DNA of 64,000 bases from Halovenus amylolytica. Its GTDB lineage: Archaea > Halobacteriota > Halobacteria > Halobacteriales > Haloarculaceae. The stretch is from contig SAYS01000006.1 in NCBI GenBank assembly GCA_004015825.1, positions 160,665 to 224,664 on the forward strand. The letters run 5' to 3'. The notes below the pieces were generated by a model. That model ran no database searches. It saw only the letters and a program-made list of their open reading frames with translations, and was not told where the DNA came from. A program made the translations under genes and the position numbers. Shown one piece after another: positions 8,769-17,750 of the stretch; the stretch's first letter is position 1; every line of letters begins with the position of its first letter.

Positions 8769-9905
8769 TCAGTACTTATTACAGACTTCAGAAACGACCT
8801 GATCTAGAACAGGGGCCAGTGCGTCGTAGCTGTACTTTTCGACACACCTCTGCCGGGCTTTTTGCCCCAACTCTTCCCGTAATTGGTCATCTTCGATTAG
8901 CTCCACAATCGCTTCTCGGAGTTGATCCGTATTGTCAGGTTTGACGATCCGACCACAATTCTCCAACACAATCGGTATGTCACTGACGTTCGTCGCAATA
9001 ATAGGTTTACCCATTGCCATAGCATCGAACACCTTTGCCGGAAGCTGTCCTCGTGTTGCCGGGGAGTCTTTCTGTGGGATCGCGATTACATCGGCGGCAG
9101 CAATCCACTTGGGGATGTCTTCGAACGGCTGCATCCCTCTAATAATCACGGAATCATGTCCAACCCGTCGAACTTTGTCGATATACTCGGATTCGTCTGC
9201 GCCTACGACAACTGCTTTGACATCATCTCGACTGATCTGAGTGACCGCCCTGACAAGATTATCAACCCCCTTATATGTCCGAGGTGTTCCTGAAAACATG
9301 ATGAGATACTTGTCAGAGGGCAAATCGAACTCATCTCTGACTTGCTCACGATTGAACAGAGTTGGGTCAAACTTTTCAGTATCCCGAGCGTGCGGGATGA
9401 TGGTCCCTCCAAATCGGTTCTGAAGAAATCGGTTCGAAACAGTCCGTGCGTCGGCAATTCTGGAGAGAGCTTCAAACCCTCGTTTATGATAGAAGGAATT
9501 TGCGTTAATCAGTCTCGGGATCTGAGTTAAGTACATCATTCGACTCTCTCCTTTTTTATTAAATCCGGTTTCCCAGTCGTCGACATCTAATATTAGAGGG
9601 CGATCCTCTCGGAGGGTTGCAAGTAGACTGAGTCCATAACTCGTTGTGCGGGGTTTGGAGGCGTATACAGCATCCCCCGTGATTAGATTGAGAAGCTCTG
9701 GAATAGAAGGGACGAAATGGTATAACCGGTGCCCTGTCTCAACACCTTTGTAGTCATATTCGTGTCTAATTGGTTCCCAAATTTGGTTCTTTAATTTTGG
9801 ACCAACTATCTCCACCTGGTGGTTTCGGTCCAGTAATTTTGCTAGTACATACGCTCTTCCGAGACAGTTGTGTGAGAGGTCAGGTGTAACGACAGAAACA
9901 CGCAT
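8769..9905 (-). CDS. Glycosyltransferase family 4
   Basis: The 378-residue GT-B fold enzyme starts MRVSVVTPDLSHNCLGRAYVLAKLL. Its C-terminal Rossmann half contains IMFSGTPRTYKGVDNLVRAV (donor domain start) and the GT4 signature region KVFDAMAMGKPIIATNVSDI near 300-320, where Asp takes the place of the first Glu of the usual EAMA motif. It probably adds one sugar of the lipid-linked glycan on the cytoplasmic face. It is convergent with the flippase gene, 15 bases apart. Donor and linkage are unknown. Confidence 0.85.
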   Translation of the reverse strand: MRVSVVTPDLSHNCLGRAYVLAKLLDRNHQVEIVGPKLKNQIWEPIRHEYDYKGVETGHRLYHFVPSIPELLNLITGDAVYASKPRTTSYGLSLLATLREDRPLILDVDDWETGFNKKGESRMMYLTQIPRLINANSFYHKRGFEALSRIADARTVSNRFLQNRFGGTIIPHARDTEKFDPTLFNREQVRDEFDLPSDKYLIMFSGTPRTYKGVDNLVRAVTQISRDDVKAVVVGADESEYIDKVRRVGHDSVIIRGMQPFEDIPKWIAAADVIAIPQKDSPATRGQLPAKVFDAMAMGKPIIATNVSDIPIVLENCGRIVKPDNTDQLREAIVELIEDDQLREELGQKARQRCVEKYSYDALAPVLDQVVSEVCNKY

Positions 9906-10089
9906 AATTCTCTGTTATTTTCGAGCATCATATTTATATAACCACCGATAAATTGAAGATGCGATTGATTAGTATTAAATAATTTATATAATATCACTCA
10001 TACAGCCTTCCGATTAGCTAATTCCATAATTTAAAAATTGTTCACTCCTTCTGATATGAATTATAATAATCCTTTAACATATGGTTATT

Positions 10090-10977
10090 TCATGAATTAA
10101 TCCGTGTTTCAATCTGTCCATATGCCTCAGCCAATTTAAAAACATAACTCAAAAAATAGAATAGAATCAGATCTTTTTTCTTATCTAATTCTGACATTCT
10201 TGTAAAAAATCGGACCGGATGTGGCGGGAAAAAATTCCATGGATGATACCATGGCCGACGGTGCATTGATTCGATGGTACGATACTTTTGATATCGTTGC
10301 TCAGCACCTTGTCCATGACGTCTGGACTTTGAAATATGTTCGCATAACTTTGTCCTTGCCGGATGGTACATTGTAATATGTCCCGCAAAATGTTGTGGAT
10401 ACCCTGCATTCGCAACACGTCGACCGAATTCAACGTCACCGCCAGAAACTAAGTCATGTGTAAAAAGTCCTATATCTTTAAAAACAGTTCTTTGAATCGC
10501 TAAACAACAGGTAGGCGCAAAATTTGAATCTTTAATATATATTTCAACTGGAAATTCTTCTGCAAGGCTATATCGGCCTATTATTGTTTCCGTGTCATCT
10601 TGAATGTATGTCTGCACATTACAACCAATATAATATACGTTTTCTTTTTCAAAATATTCAACTATTTTCTCCAACCAGGTCTCTTCAACAGTCATATCTG
10701 AGTCAATAAATGCTAATATTTCACCTACTGAATTACAGATGCCTCTATTTCGTGCTGCATAAGAGCTTTGAATGTCACTTTCTATTTCCGTCCGGATATG
10801 TGTGTTATTCTCTACAAAGCGATTAATAACTGCTTGAGTTGAATCTGTAGAGGCATTATTGACGACCACGATCTCGTGTTCCGTAGTGGGATATTCAAGA
10901 TTCAAGAGTGACTCAAGCGTTTTCTGAATACCTTTCGGGTCATTATAAACTGGAATTACTACCGAGACTTTTACCAT
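10090..10977 (-). CDS. Glycosyltransferase family 2
   Basis: A GT-A enzyme starting MVKVSVVIPVYND, with VVNNASTDST near 45, the metal-binding DxD as FIDSDMT near 110, and a C-terminal part that may be membrane-associated (FYFLSYVFKLAEAYG). An ATG three codons upstream (10986) is possible, but the conserved MVKVSVVIPV start favours 10977. It follows the sulfatase-fold gene at 10996 closely and is probably in one operon with it. The 184-base gap downstream (9906-10089) is very AT-rich. Confidence 0.85.
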   Translation of the reverse strand: MVKVSVVIPVYNDPKGIQKTLESLLNLEYPTTEHEIVVVNNASTDSTQAVINRFVENNTHIRTEIESDIQSSYAARNRGICNSVGEILAFIDSDMTVEETWLEKIVEYFEKENVYYIGCNVQTYIQDDTETIIGRYSLAEEFPVEIYIKDSNFAPTCCLAIQRTVFKDIGLFTHDLVSGGDVEFGRRVANAGYPQHFAGHITMYHPARTKLCEHISKSRRHGQGAEQRYQKYRTIESMHRRPWYHPWNFFPPHPVRFFTRMSELDKKKDLILFYFLSYVFKLAEAYGQIETRINS

Positions 10978-10995
10978 GAGTTCCACACCCTGTTC

Positions 10996-12492
10996 TTACA
11001 TGTATCCCAGTGCTTCAAGTTGTGTTTGTTGCTCTTCATCAAGCTTCCGTTCTGTATCTTCTGATTGCAGCGCGAGGAAGTATTGCTCGCACTTCTCACG
11101 GAAATCACTTGGTGCGTCCTCGTATGTCGTGGCGCCCCCATTTTTGAATGCCCACTGTTGCCCTGTTGTTTCTACTACCACTCGCCAGTTGTCATGATAG
11201 ACCGCAACTGAATGTTCTTTGACCCTATGATCCAATACCGCTGTCGGCACGGCTGGATGTTTTTCGTAGAGTTCTTTCCCTCCTGTTGCGGGATACTGGC
11301 AGACTGCGATATTCTCTCTGTCCGGAGGGAATAACCGATCATCTGCTTTTCCCGCTATTCCTTCAGTAAATATTTGATAGAGGTTAGTAAGTGAGTATGG
11401 TTGAGAAACCACTCGACTATCAATCTCAGGATGCGCAACGACGAGTGGGACACGAGCCAGCGCGTCGCTAATTGATGACTCGTGACCTATACGTCGTCGT
11501 CCCATCTCGTCGGTCTCTCCTAGATTCTCACCGTGGTCACTTGTTACTACAATAAGAGTATTACTCAGTTGGTCAGTCGCACGGAGGATATCCAGAAGTT
11601 GGCCAAGATGTGTATCCGCTGTTTCAACCTCACCCGCGTACAAACTACGTAATGTTTCGATATCTTCCTCGTCAATCTCATCGCGTGCGTCAGCTGAAAC
11701 AAATCCCCACGGATCCGCAACTTCGTCATTTAGCCGCCGTATCTCCTCGGGTGGTATCTTCTGATCGAGATGTTTCCGTTGCATTTCTTCCGGCGGATTG
11801 TAGGGTCTATGGGTGTCCATATAGTTTGCAAACGCGAAAAATGGCTGCTCGGTTGAGGCTTCACGTTTGATGATCTCGGTCAGCCTCTGGGTATTTGTCT
11901 GGGGACTGTAATTGTACGCACTATCGGACACAAATAGGGGGTGTGGAATACGTTGAAGTGGTCTCCACCGAACTGCAGCTGACCCTATTCCTACGGCCGC
12001 AATGTTCGCGAAGCTTTTCAGTTTGTGATCACTACGAACCGCGGCAGTGACCGTGTCGACACCTGTTCTAAATTCCCCAGAATCTTCATGAAGTCTAGAT
12101 AGTGCATATCCTGAAACATTAAGAGCCTCGGGGTATCGTTCCCTGCCCCGCGAATAATAGAATTGATCAAAATCAGTATGGAATCCAGTTCGTTGACAGG
12201 CAAACCCATTTGCGGAGACACCGTAGCATGTGTATCCTTTTTGCCCAAGTTCAGCAGCTAAGGTTACCGCTTCAAGCGAGTCACCCAACTGATTCATCCC
12301 ATGCTCGTGCGGATATTTCCCAGTAAAGAGTGATGCGTGAGCTGGTGGGGACCAGGGCGCCGGGGTTATCGCTTTCTCGAACCAGAGATTTTTCTCCCCC
12401 AACTCGAGCAAATTTGGTGCATGTTCAAGCGCATAATCAAACCGACACGCGTCCCAAACAATAAAAAGAATATTTGACTTAGACTGATCCAT
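10996..12492 (-). CDS. Sulfatase / alkaline-phosphatase-fold enzyme
   Basis: The 498-residue protein begins with the metal-binding strand NILFIVWDACRFD (Asp14). The nucleophile region is WSPPAHASLFTGKYPHEHG (about 47-65), so Ser48 takes the Cys/Ser position and His replaces the usual Arg. VTSDHGENLG supplies the second metal site. These features place it in the sulfatase (alkaline phosphatase superfamily) group common in haloarchaeal glycan loci. It has no signal peptide, suggesting a cytoplasmic substrate such as a lipid-linked or nucleotide sugar. Hydrolase versus transferase activity cannot be decided. Confidence 0.8.
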   Translation of the reverse strand: MDQSKSNILFIVWDACRFDYALEHAPNLLELGEKNLWFEKAITPAPWSPPAHASLFTGKYPHEHGMNQLGDSLEAVTLAAELGQKGYTCYGVSANGFACQRTGFHTDFDQFYYSRGRERYPEALNVSGYALSRLHEDSGEFRTGVDTVTAAVRSDHKLKSFANIAAVGIGSAAVRWRPLQRIPHPLFVSDSAYNYSPQTNTQRLTEIIKREASTEQPFFAFANYMDTHRPYNPPEEMQRKHLDQKIPPEEIRRLNDEVADPWGFVSADARDEIDEEDIETLRSLYAGEVETADTHLGQLLDILRATDQLSNTLIVVTSDHGENLGETDEMGRRRIGHESSISDALARVPLVVAHPEIDSRVVSQPYSLTNLYQIFTEGIAGKADDRLFPPDRENIAVCQYPATGGKELYEKHPAVPTAVLDHRVKEHSVAVYHDNWRVVVETTGQQWAFKNGGATTYEDAPSDFREKCEQYFLALQSEDTERKLDEEQQTQLEALGYM

Positions 12493-12588
12493 ATTTGCTG
12501 TTTCCGTTGTGGCCGTATGTGTTTTACCATCTGCTCAGTTGATATCGAAAGAAAAACTACACCGACGTGATAAACTGATCTATAGTCG

Positions 12589-13482
12589 ATGGTTGATATT
12601 AGCGTTGTAATCCCTACCTACAATCGGGCAGACTCTATTGAACAAGCAATTGACAGTGCTCTTGGCCAATCCCTCTCGGATATTGAAGTGATTGTTGTGG
12701 ATGACGGCTCTACAGATGCCACAGCTGAAACGGTCTCCCGAATCAATGATCAGAGACTAACGTTTATTCAACACAAAAAAAACAAAGGTGGTAGCGCAGC
12801 CCGTAATACAGGGATTGATCATGCCTCCGGAAAATACATTGCGTTCCTTGATTCTGATGACACTTGGAAGGCAACCAAACTTGAGAAACAACTCAACCTC
12901 CTCAAGGCTCGGAGTGACGACTGGGTTGCTGCATACTGCGATTTTAGACAGACGCGTTCAAATCCGTTAGTCGAAGTTGTAGATAATTTAGTTCGCCGTC
13001 CAACCGGGCTGGAAGGTGGTGAAGAACTTATCAACATGATTTTTTTACGTAAATTTGCACACGGGGGAGCCTCTACGCTTTTAGTCAAAGCGGACGCAGT
13101 GGAGCGTCTTGATGGATTTGATCCGTCGTTCCAGCGTCATCAAGATCTGGAGTTTCTGGTCCGTCTCCTCCAAATAGGGAAACTCGCTTATGTCAGCGAA
13201 ACACTGGTATATAAACATGATACGGGCAATCCCCCAGTTGAGACTACCCGTGCAGCTATGAACCACTTTAACGAAACGTTCGCTGATACCATTGCCTCTC
13301 GCGGTCTTGACGATGATGTTTGTCGCGTACAGTCGTTTATGATTGCGAAATATAATTTCCGCGATGGAGAATTCAAAACGGGGTTTCAGAATCTACGACG
13401 TGGTCAATATCCACACCATAGAGATTTATTCGCTCTCGTTTTAGCTGTTCTATCCGGTATACGATCGAAAACTCAAAAATAG
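12589..13482 (+). CDS. Glycosyltransferase family 2
   Basis: A 297-residue GT-A enzyme: MVDISVVIPTYNRADSIEQAI at the start, IVVDDGSTDATAE near 35-47, GGSAARNTGID near 67-77 and DxD as FLDSDDT near 86-92. The helix HQDLEFLVRLLQIGKLAYV near 185 is the usual acceptor-side region. It is divergent from the sulfatase-fold gene (96 bases apart) and first in a rightward run with the membrane protein at 13526 and the second sulfatase-fold gene. The sugar donor is not predictable. Confidence 0.87.
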   Translation: MVDISVVIPTYNRADSIEQAIDSALGQSLSDIEVIVVDDGSTDATAETVSRINDQRLTFIQHKKNKGGSAARNTGIDHASGKYIAFLDSDDTWKATKLEKQLNLLKARSDDWVAAYCDFRQTRSNPLVEVVDNLVRRPTGLEGGEELINMIFLRKFAHGGASTLLVKADAVERLDGFDPSFQRHQDLEFLVRLLQIGKLAYVSETLVYKHDTGNPPVETTRAAMNHFNETFADTIASRGLDDDVCRVQSFMIAKYNFRDGEFKTGFQNLRRGQYPHHRDLFALVLAVLSGIRSKTQK

Positions 13483-13525
13483 GATAGCATAGCGATTATA
13501 CAATAAAGCCATCATCGACTTATTA

Positions 13526-14671
13526 ATGAATAAGAAAATCTCGATCTTTCGCCTTTTTTTACTCGGTCTATTTATTCGCCTACTCGCGATACTACCTGCA
13601 ACTTTCCAGATGACAACATATGCTCAGGGAGACCCAGTAACCTTTGCTCGAACTGCTGAATTCATTGCGGCAGGCCTTCGTGAAGGAGTTCTTCAGTATC
13701 CAGAAGTCACCCACACGAACCGCCTTTGGGGTACCTTTCTCGCCCCGTTCTGGTTGATCCCCGGGCCGAGCGCGGTATATGCACGAATCATTCTTGCGAT
13801 ATTTGGTGCACTAACAGTATATAATGTCTATGTAATTTCACAAACCTATTATTCTCATCGCGCTGGCGTGTACGCTGCGCTCCCGATGGCATTTCTTCCA
13901 TCTCATTTTCTACTTCATGGTACACTCATGCGTGATACTTTACTCATTTTTTGTCTTACCCTCGTTGCGCAATTAATTATTGTACCCTCTAATCAGAAGA
14001 AAACTAGCATGGTCGCGGTCGGTACTCTTGCATTTATTCTCGCGTACATTCTTCGACCAGACAACGTCGGAATTTACATTTTTGTTTCTGGCTTGGGTAT
14101 TTTTTTCCTCATATGGGGTCGTCATTTTGACAATTACCCTTTCATTGTAAGCGGTCTTACGGTTACGCTTGGGACCGGTTTGCTGTTTACTGCTCTCTCA
14201 CTGACCCCCCGAGCACTGTCTGAAGTCTTAGCGTTACGTATGGGTCGTGCTCAGGGTACTGCCACATACTTGGCTGGTTATCACCCAGAAAATGTAATTG
14301 AAATGTTTATTGTTTCACCGCTACTTGCCATATTCTTTTTATTTGTCCCACTCCCTTGGATGGTGAACTCGATACCTGCTATCATACCTTCACTGGAAGG
14401 ATTCGTTATTTTCATATACTGTCTCGCCGCAGTAGCTTCACTCCCTGTCATTCTTAATTCCAGACATCGGCATACTGCATTCCCACTTTTAATTGGCGCA
14501 GTGCTCGGAATCGTATTCTATGGACTCGTGTTGACGAACTTTGGTGCAGCGACGCGATTCCGCCAGATGTTCACGTGGGTGTTGTTCATTTTTGGGGGTA
14601 TCGGTCTTGCTGTACGCGTCGATATCCGATTGTTTGATTACTCAAGTGACAATTCTGATTCCCGCTTATAA
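13526..14671 (+). CDS. Polytopic membrane protein, probable GT-C-type glycosyltransferase
   Basis: The 381-residue protein has about 9-10 hydrophobic segments and a short N-terminal cytoplasmic tail. The first outer loop contains AQGDPVTFARTAEFIAAG, where Asp and Arg fit the acidic first-loop motif of GT-C (PMT/ArnT-like) enzymes. The segment FLPSHFLLHGTLMRDTLLIFCLTL also matches that group. It would use a lipid-phosphate sugar donor on the outer face. It sits between a GT2 and a sulfatase-fold gene in the same direction. The family assignment is tentative; a polymerase is an alternative. Confidence 0.6.
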   Translation: MNKKISIFRLFLLGLFIRLLAILPATFQMTTYAQGDPVTFARTAEFIAAGLREGVLQYPEVTHTNRLWGTFLAPFWLIPGPSAVYARIILAIFGALTVYNVYVISQTYYSHRAGVYAALPMAFLPSHFLLHGTLMRDTLLIFCLTLVAQLIIVPSNQKKTSMVAVGTLAFILAYILRPDNVGIYIFVSGLGIFFLIWGRHFDNYPFIVSGLTVTLGTGLLFTALSLTPRALSEVLALRMGRAQGTATYLAGYHPENVIEMFIVSPLLAIFFLFVPLPWMVNSIPAIIPSLEGFVIFIYCLAAVASLPVILNSRHRHTAFPLLIGAVLGIVFYGLVLTNFGAATRFRQMFTWVLFIFGGIGLAVRVDIRLFDYSSDNSDSRL

Positions 14672-14727
14672 TCCACTCTCTATCCGTGTCGCAAGCTTGA
14701 AATTCACGTGACGTTGCTTGTAAAACA

Positions 14728-16071
14728 ATGACTGAGACCCCGAACATTCTCTTCCTAGTCGCTGATTCTCTCCGCTACGATGCAACGTTTGGTGAGTGGG
14801 AGACTGATACGCCGGCCATCGACCGTCTCGCTGAAGAGGGAGTGACTTTCACGAGTTGCTTCTCCCAAGGTATCAGTACCGCACCGGCGATGACGGCAAT
14901 TCTCACTGGTCGCCTGCCTCTGGATTATGGCGGCCACTGGCACTTAGACGAGGGACAAGCAACATTCGCTGAAGCGTTCCAGAATCACGGATACAGGACC
15001 GGTGCCATCCACTCGAACCCGTACGTCTCCAGCAGACGAAATTTCGACCGCGGCTTCGACCACTTTGAGGAGGACGTTGTCGCGTTCGAGCCCGACCGCG
15101 GACTGGAGGGTGCACCGGAGAAAATCTTACGGCTCGCCAGCCGGGCATCCCGGATCCTCAGCCGAACACCATACACGCCAGCAGAGACCGTTAACGACAC
15201 GATGCTCGATTACGTTGATGCGGCCGATGCGCCGTGGTTCCTCTGGACGCAGTATATGGACGTCCACGGTCCGTATCTCGGGGGCGACGACTTCCGTTAC
15301 CGGAACAAGCTCCGTGCTGAGTGGCTCTGGCGGAAAGCCGCAGTACGTGACCCGGATAGCATCTCGGAAGCGGAACATGAAGAACTTCGAGAGAAGTACC
15401 GCGGCGAGGTCGAATGCCTTGACCGGGCAATCGATTCTCTCCTGGAGGACCTAGCGGCGCGGGAAATCCTCGACGAGACAATCGTCGTTCTCACTGCAGA
15501 TCACGGCGATGAGTTCTACGAACACGGGCGGTACGGTCACGGCAACCTGCCGTACGACGAGCTGACCCACGTCCCACTCGTGATGCGGTTCCCCGAATCA
15601 GTCGACCTTCCTCGTGGCGAGACCGTCGACGAACTCGTCCGGTGTCTAGATATTCTCCCGACAGTACTCGATATCAACGACGCCAACATTCCCGAGACCC
15701 TCCAAGAACGACTCGCGGGCGAGACGCTTCGACCACTGATTCGCGAGGAAAGTCGCGAAGAGAGCCCGACAATCGTCACAGAAAAACGTGTCCGCGGCGA
15801 GGAGTCTCTCCGAATTGGCTTCCGGACGGAAAAGTGGAAGTACCTCTATGACGGCAAGACGAAAGAACGGTTCCTCTACGACCTCGAATCGAATCCAGCT
15901 GAGTCGACAGACGTCTCCGATAGTGAGACCACCGTTGCCGACGAATTCGCGGAACAACTCGATTTGCGACTGTCCCGTATCGATAAGACATCCGAAAACA
16001 TTACTGTTCCCAATCTGGAGGTTGACGTTGGCGTCGAAGAGCGACTCCGTGCACTCGGATACAAGGACTGA
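14728..16071 (+). CDS. Sulfatase-fold enzyme with Thr at the nucleophile position
   Basis: A 447-residue member of the alkaline phosphatase superfamily. It has NILFLVADSLRYDATFG at 6-22, the active-site stretch ISTAPAMTAILTGRLP at about 50-65, and TADHGDEFYEHGRYGHG for the second metal site. Counting back from LTG, the position of the catalytic Cys/Ser of sulfatases is Thr, as in LtaS/EptA-type phosphotransferases. It may therefore act on a phosphate ester or transfer a phospho group rather than cleave sulfate. Base composition returns here to the higher G+C of the flanks. Confidence 0.78.
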   Translation: MTETPNILFLVADSLRYDATFGEWETDTPAIDRLAEEGVTFTSCFSQGISTAPAMTAILTGRLPLDYGGHWHLDEGQATFAEAFQNHGYRTGAIHSNPYVSSRRNFDRGFDHFEEDVVAFEPDRGLEGAPEKILRLASRASRILSRTPYTPAETVNDTMLDYVDAADAPWFLWTQYMDVHGPYLGGDDFRYRNKLRAEWLWRKAAVRDPDSISEAEHEELREKYRGEVECLDRAIDSLLEDLAAREILDETIVVLTADHGDEFYEHGRYGHGNLPYDELTHVPLVMRFPESVDLPRGETVDELVRCLDILPTVLDINDANIPETLQERLAGETLRPLIREESREESPTIVTEKRVRGEESLRIGFRTEKWKYLYDGKTKERFLYDLESNPAESTDVSDSETTVADEFAEQLDLRLSRIDKTSENITVPNLEVDVGVEERLRALGYKD

Positions 16072-16124
16072 GAGACTCTCGACGGACCCCAGTCATCTCC
16101 ACTTGTCGCATTCCAAATATCCGG

Positions 16125-17222
16125 CTATCTCTCTTCTCGCACGATTTCTTCGAGAACAGTTGTCGTTTCCTCGACAGTGCTCTTCCAGTTGAATCGACTC
16201 TTGAGATGCGGCTCTTGTACCGTCTCAAATGTCAGTCTGATTTTTTCCGCGAGGCTCGCCACGTCTCCACAATCAAAATACGCCACATGTTCACCAAACG
16301 CAGATCGAACCTGGGATAAATCCGAATTCACTACAGGCACATCCGACGAAAGTGCCTCCATCACAGTCCGTGGGGTCCCCTCGGCCCGACTCGGCAACAC
16401 CAGCACGTCCGCAGCGCGGTACACTGCGGGCATCTCCTCGTAGGGAACCTGGCCGAGTAATCGTACGTGATCACGAATCCCAAGTCCCTCGGCCAGTTCC
16501 TGCAACTCATCGCGCAGCGGCCCTTCACCACAGAAGTACAATATCCCCTCGGGATACGCCTCTAACACACCGGCCATCGCTTCAACAGCTACGGAAGGCT
16601 GTTTCCCCTCGACCAACCGCCCGACAAATAACACCACAGGATCCCCTTTACCCACCAGTTCACTCTCCGGCCCCCTAGGCGAAAATCGCTCAGTGTCGAT
16701 CCCATTTGAGACCACCTCGATTCGACTCGAAACGCCGTACTCCTGGACCCGCTTCTTATCCTCGTCTGTGTAACAAAAAAGCAGATCAGCCTGGTTGAAC
16801 GTCCACCGACCCACACTTCGTAGATACAGATCGAACACCCACTTTGGCGCGTTCTGACTGAACAATCCATGATTCGTAATCGCAAGCAGCGTATCTCCCA
16901 GTTGCCGCTTCAGCGCTGCGAGATTCGTCGCAAAGTACAGGTGTGAGTGTGCGTGGATCACGTCGAACTCATTCGCTTCCTGCAAATACTGCGCCAGTCC
17001 CGGACTGATGTCGTTCCCTAATGGGGAACATAGCGAATCGAAGCGAACAACAGTGTACCCATCACGTTCTTCGACGTGGGGCAAGGAGTCGTCCTGTCGG
17101 ACCGTCAGCAGGGTTACATCGTGACCCATCTCAGCCTGGTCCCGACTCATTGCATGTGTATGATAAGCAGCACCACCTTTCACGTCGGGATAGGCTTTCT
17201 GTGTCACCCGGAGAATACGCAT
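16125..17222 (-). CDS. Glycosyltransferase family 4
   Basis: The 365-residue GT-B enzyme starts MRILRVTQKAYPDVKGGAAYHTHAMS in two parts typical of GT4 proteins (the GG loop near 16-17). VLFVGRLVEGKQPSVAVEAM marks the donor domain, and the EX7E motif is EGTPRTVME near 280. It is convergent with the sulfatase-fold gene. A short stretch homologous to part of this gene (around 16774-16810) recurs at 20424-20460 on the far side of the RAMP operon, so this locus has been rearranged. Donor sugar unknown. Confidence 0.88.
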   Translation of the reverse strand: MRILRVTQKAYPDVKGGAAYHTHAMSRDQAEMGHDVTLLTVRQDDSLPHVEERDGYTVVRFDSLCSPLGNDISPGLAQYLQEANEFDVIHAHSHLYFATNLAALKRQLGDTLLAITNHGLFSQNAPKWVFDLYLRSVGRWTFNQADLLFCYTDEDKKRVQEYGVSSRIEVVSNGIDTERFSPRGPESELVGKGDPVVLFVGRLVEGKQPSVAVEAMAGVLEAYPEGILYFCGEGPLRDELQELAEGLGIRDHVRLLGQVPYEEMPAVYRAADVLVLPSRAEGTPRTVMEALSSDVPVVNSDLSQVRSAFGEHVAYFDCGDVASLAEKIRLTFETVQEPHLKSRFNWKSTVEETTTVLEEIVREER

Positions 17223-17313
17223 ATTTCTTCGGAGTATTTCTCCAACTCTGATGAAACTGATGATTTCTCGATGGAAACCGAAAATTGAAACTGTTCGATC
17301 TGACCGAGCTTAG

Positions 17314-17553
17314 TCATTCTTCCCGTGGATCTGCCACAAACTCGTACAACCCACCCTGATTCAACTGCTCAATCCACCCAGCGTTCCGCAGATTCCGTAG
17401 TGCGTACTCCACCTGTCCCTTATCCAACTCGGAATGCTCGCGCAGATACAACGGATTCACACGGCCCCATGGCTCTGCCTCATCTCGCCCTTCCTTGAAC
17501 AACGCCAGTATCTCTTCTTCGCGTTCGTTCGGTTCGTACCGCTCGTTGACCAT
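17314..17553 (-). CDS. Small winged-helix DNA-binding protein (MarR/PhiH1-like)
   Basis: From the ATG at 17553 the protein has 79 residues: MVNERYEPNEREEEILALF, a central GRVNPLYLREHSELDKGQVEYA with the helix-turn-helix, and the wing NAGWIEQLNQGGLYEFV. The frame is open eight codons upstream (17577), but the MVNERYEPN start looks like that of other haloarchaeal winged-helix proteins. It is divergent from the RAMP operon, about 200 bases apart, and could be its regulator; that is inference from position. Confidence 0.75.
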   Translation of the reverse strand: MVNERYEPNEREEEILALFKEGRDEAEPWGRVNPLYLREHSELDKGQVEYALRNLRNAGWIEQLNQGGLYEFVADPREE

Positions 17554-17631
17554 CTCTACTCCCCAGTTTGAGCTCACCGAACATAACTCTCAGCCGATCC
17601 CACAGCAAACTCTTACACACATTGCTCAATA

Positions 17632-17646
17632 TTTTGCTAAGCAAAA
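17632..17646. promoter_or_regulatory. Inverted repeat upstream of the RAMP operon (possible operator)
   Basis: TTTTGC-TAA-GCAAAA is a perfect 6+3+6 inverted repeat. It lies just upstream of an AT-rich stretch (ATTAAGTAA, about 17649-17656) that is the best TATA candidate for the RAMP operon. It could bind the divergent winged-helix protein. Confidence 0.4.
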
Positions 17647-17682
17647 CATTAAGTAACTCCGAGCTATAGTAGAGAGTACGAA

Positions 17683-17750
17683 GCGTGGGCACGCCCAGAA
17701 AACTGGGAGCGGTGCTGGAACACCGGCCCCGCGCTTCCGGCCATGGAAGC
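17683..17750 (+). promoter_or_regulatory. Leader with four consecutive inverted repeats before the RAMP operon
   Basis: Four inverted repeats follow each other with almost no spacing up to the ATG at 17751: GCGTG/CACGC (17683-17694), CCCAG/CTGGG (17694-17707), CGGTG/CACCG (17710-17725) and GCTTCC/GGAAGC (17733-17750). Given a TATA box near 17650, transcription would start near 17680, so the whole leader could fold as a string of small hairpins. The frame is also open from a GTG at 17685, so a 22-residue coding extension is the alternative reading. Confidence 0.6.

Noticed and set aside
17685..17750. N-terminal extension of the Cas7-like protein from GTG 17685
   Set aside because: The 22 extra residues come from a stretch tiled by four perfect inverted repeats, and the ATG at 17751 gives a normal RAMP N-terminus.
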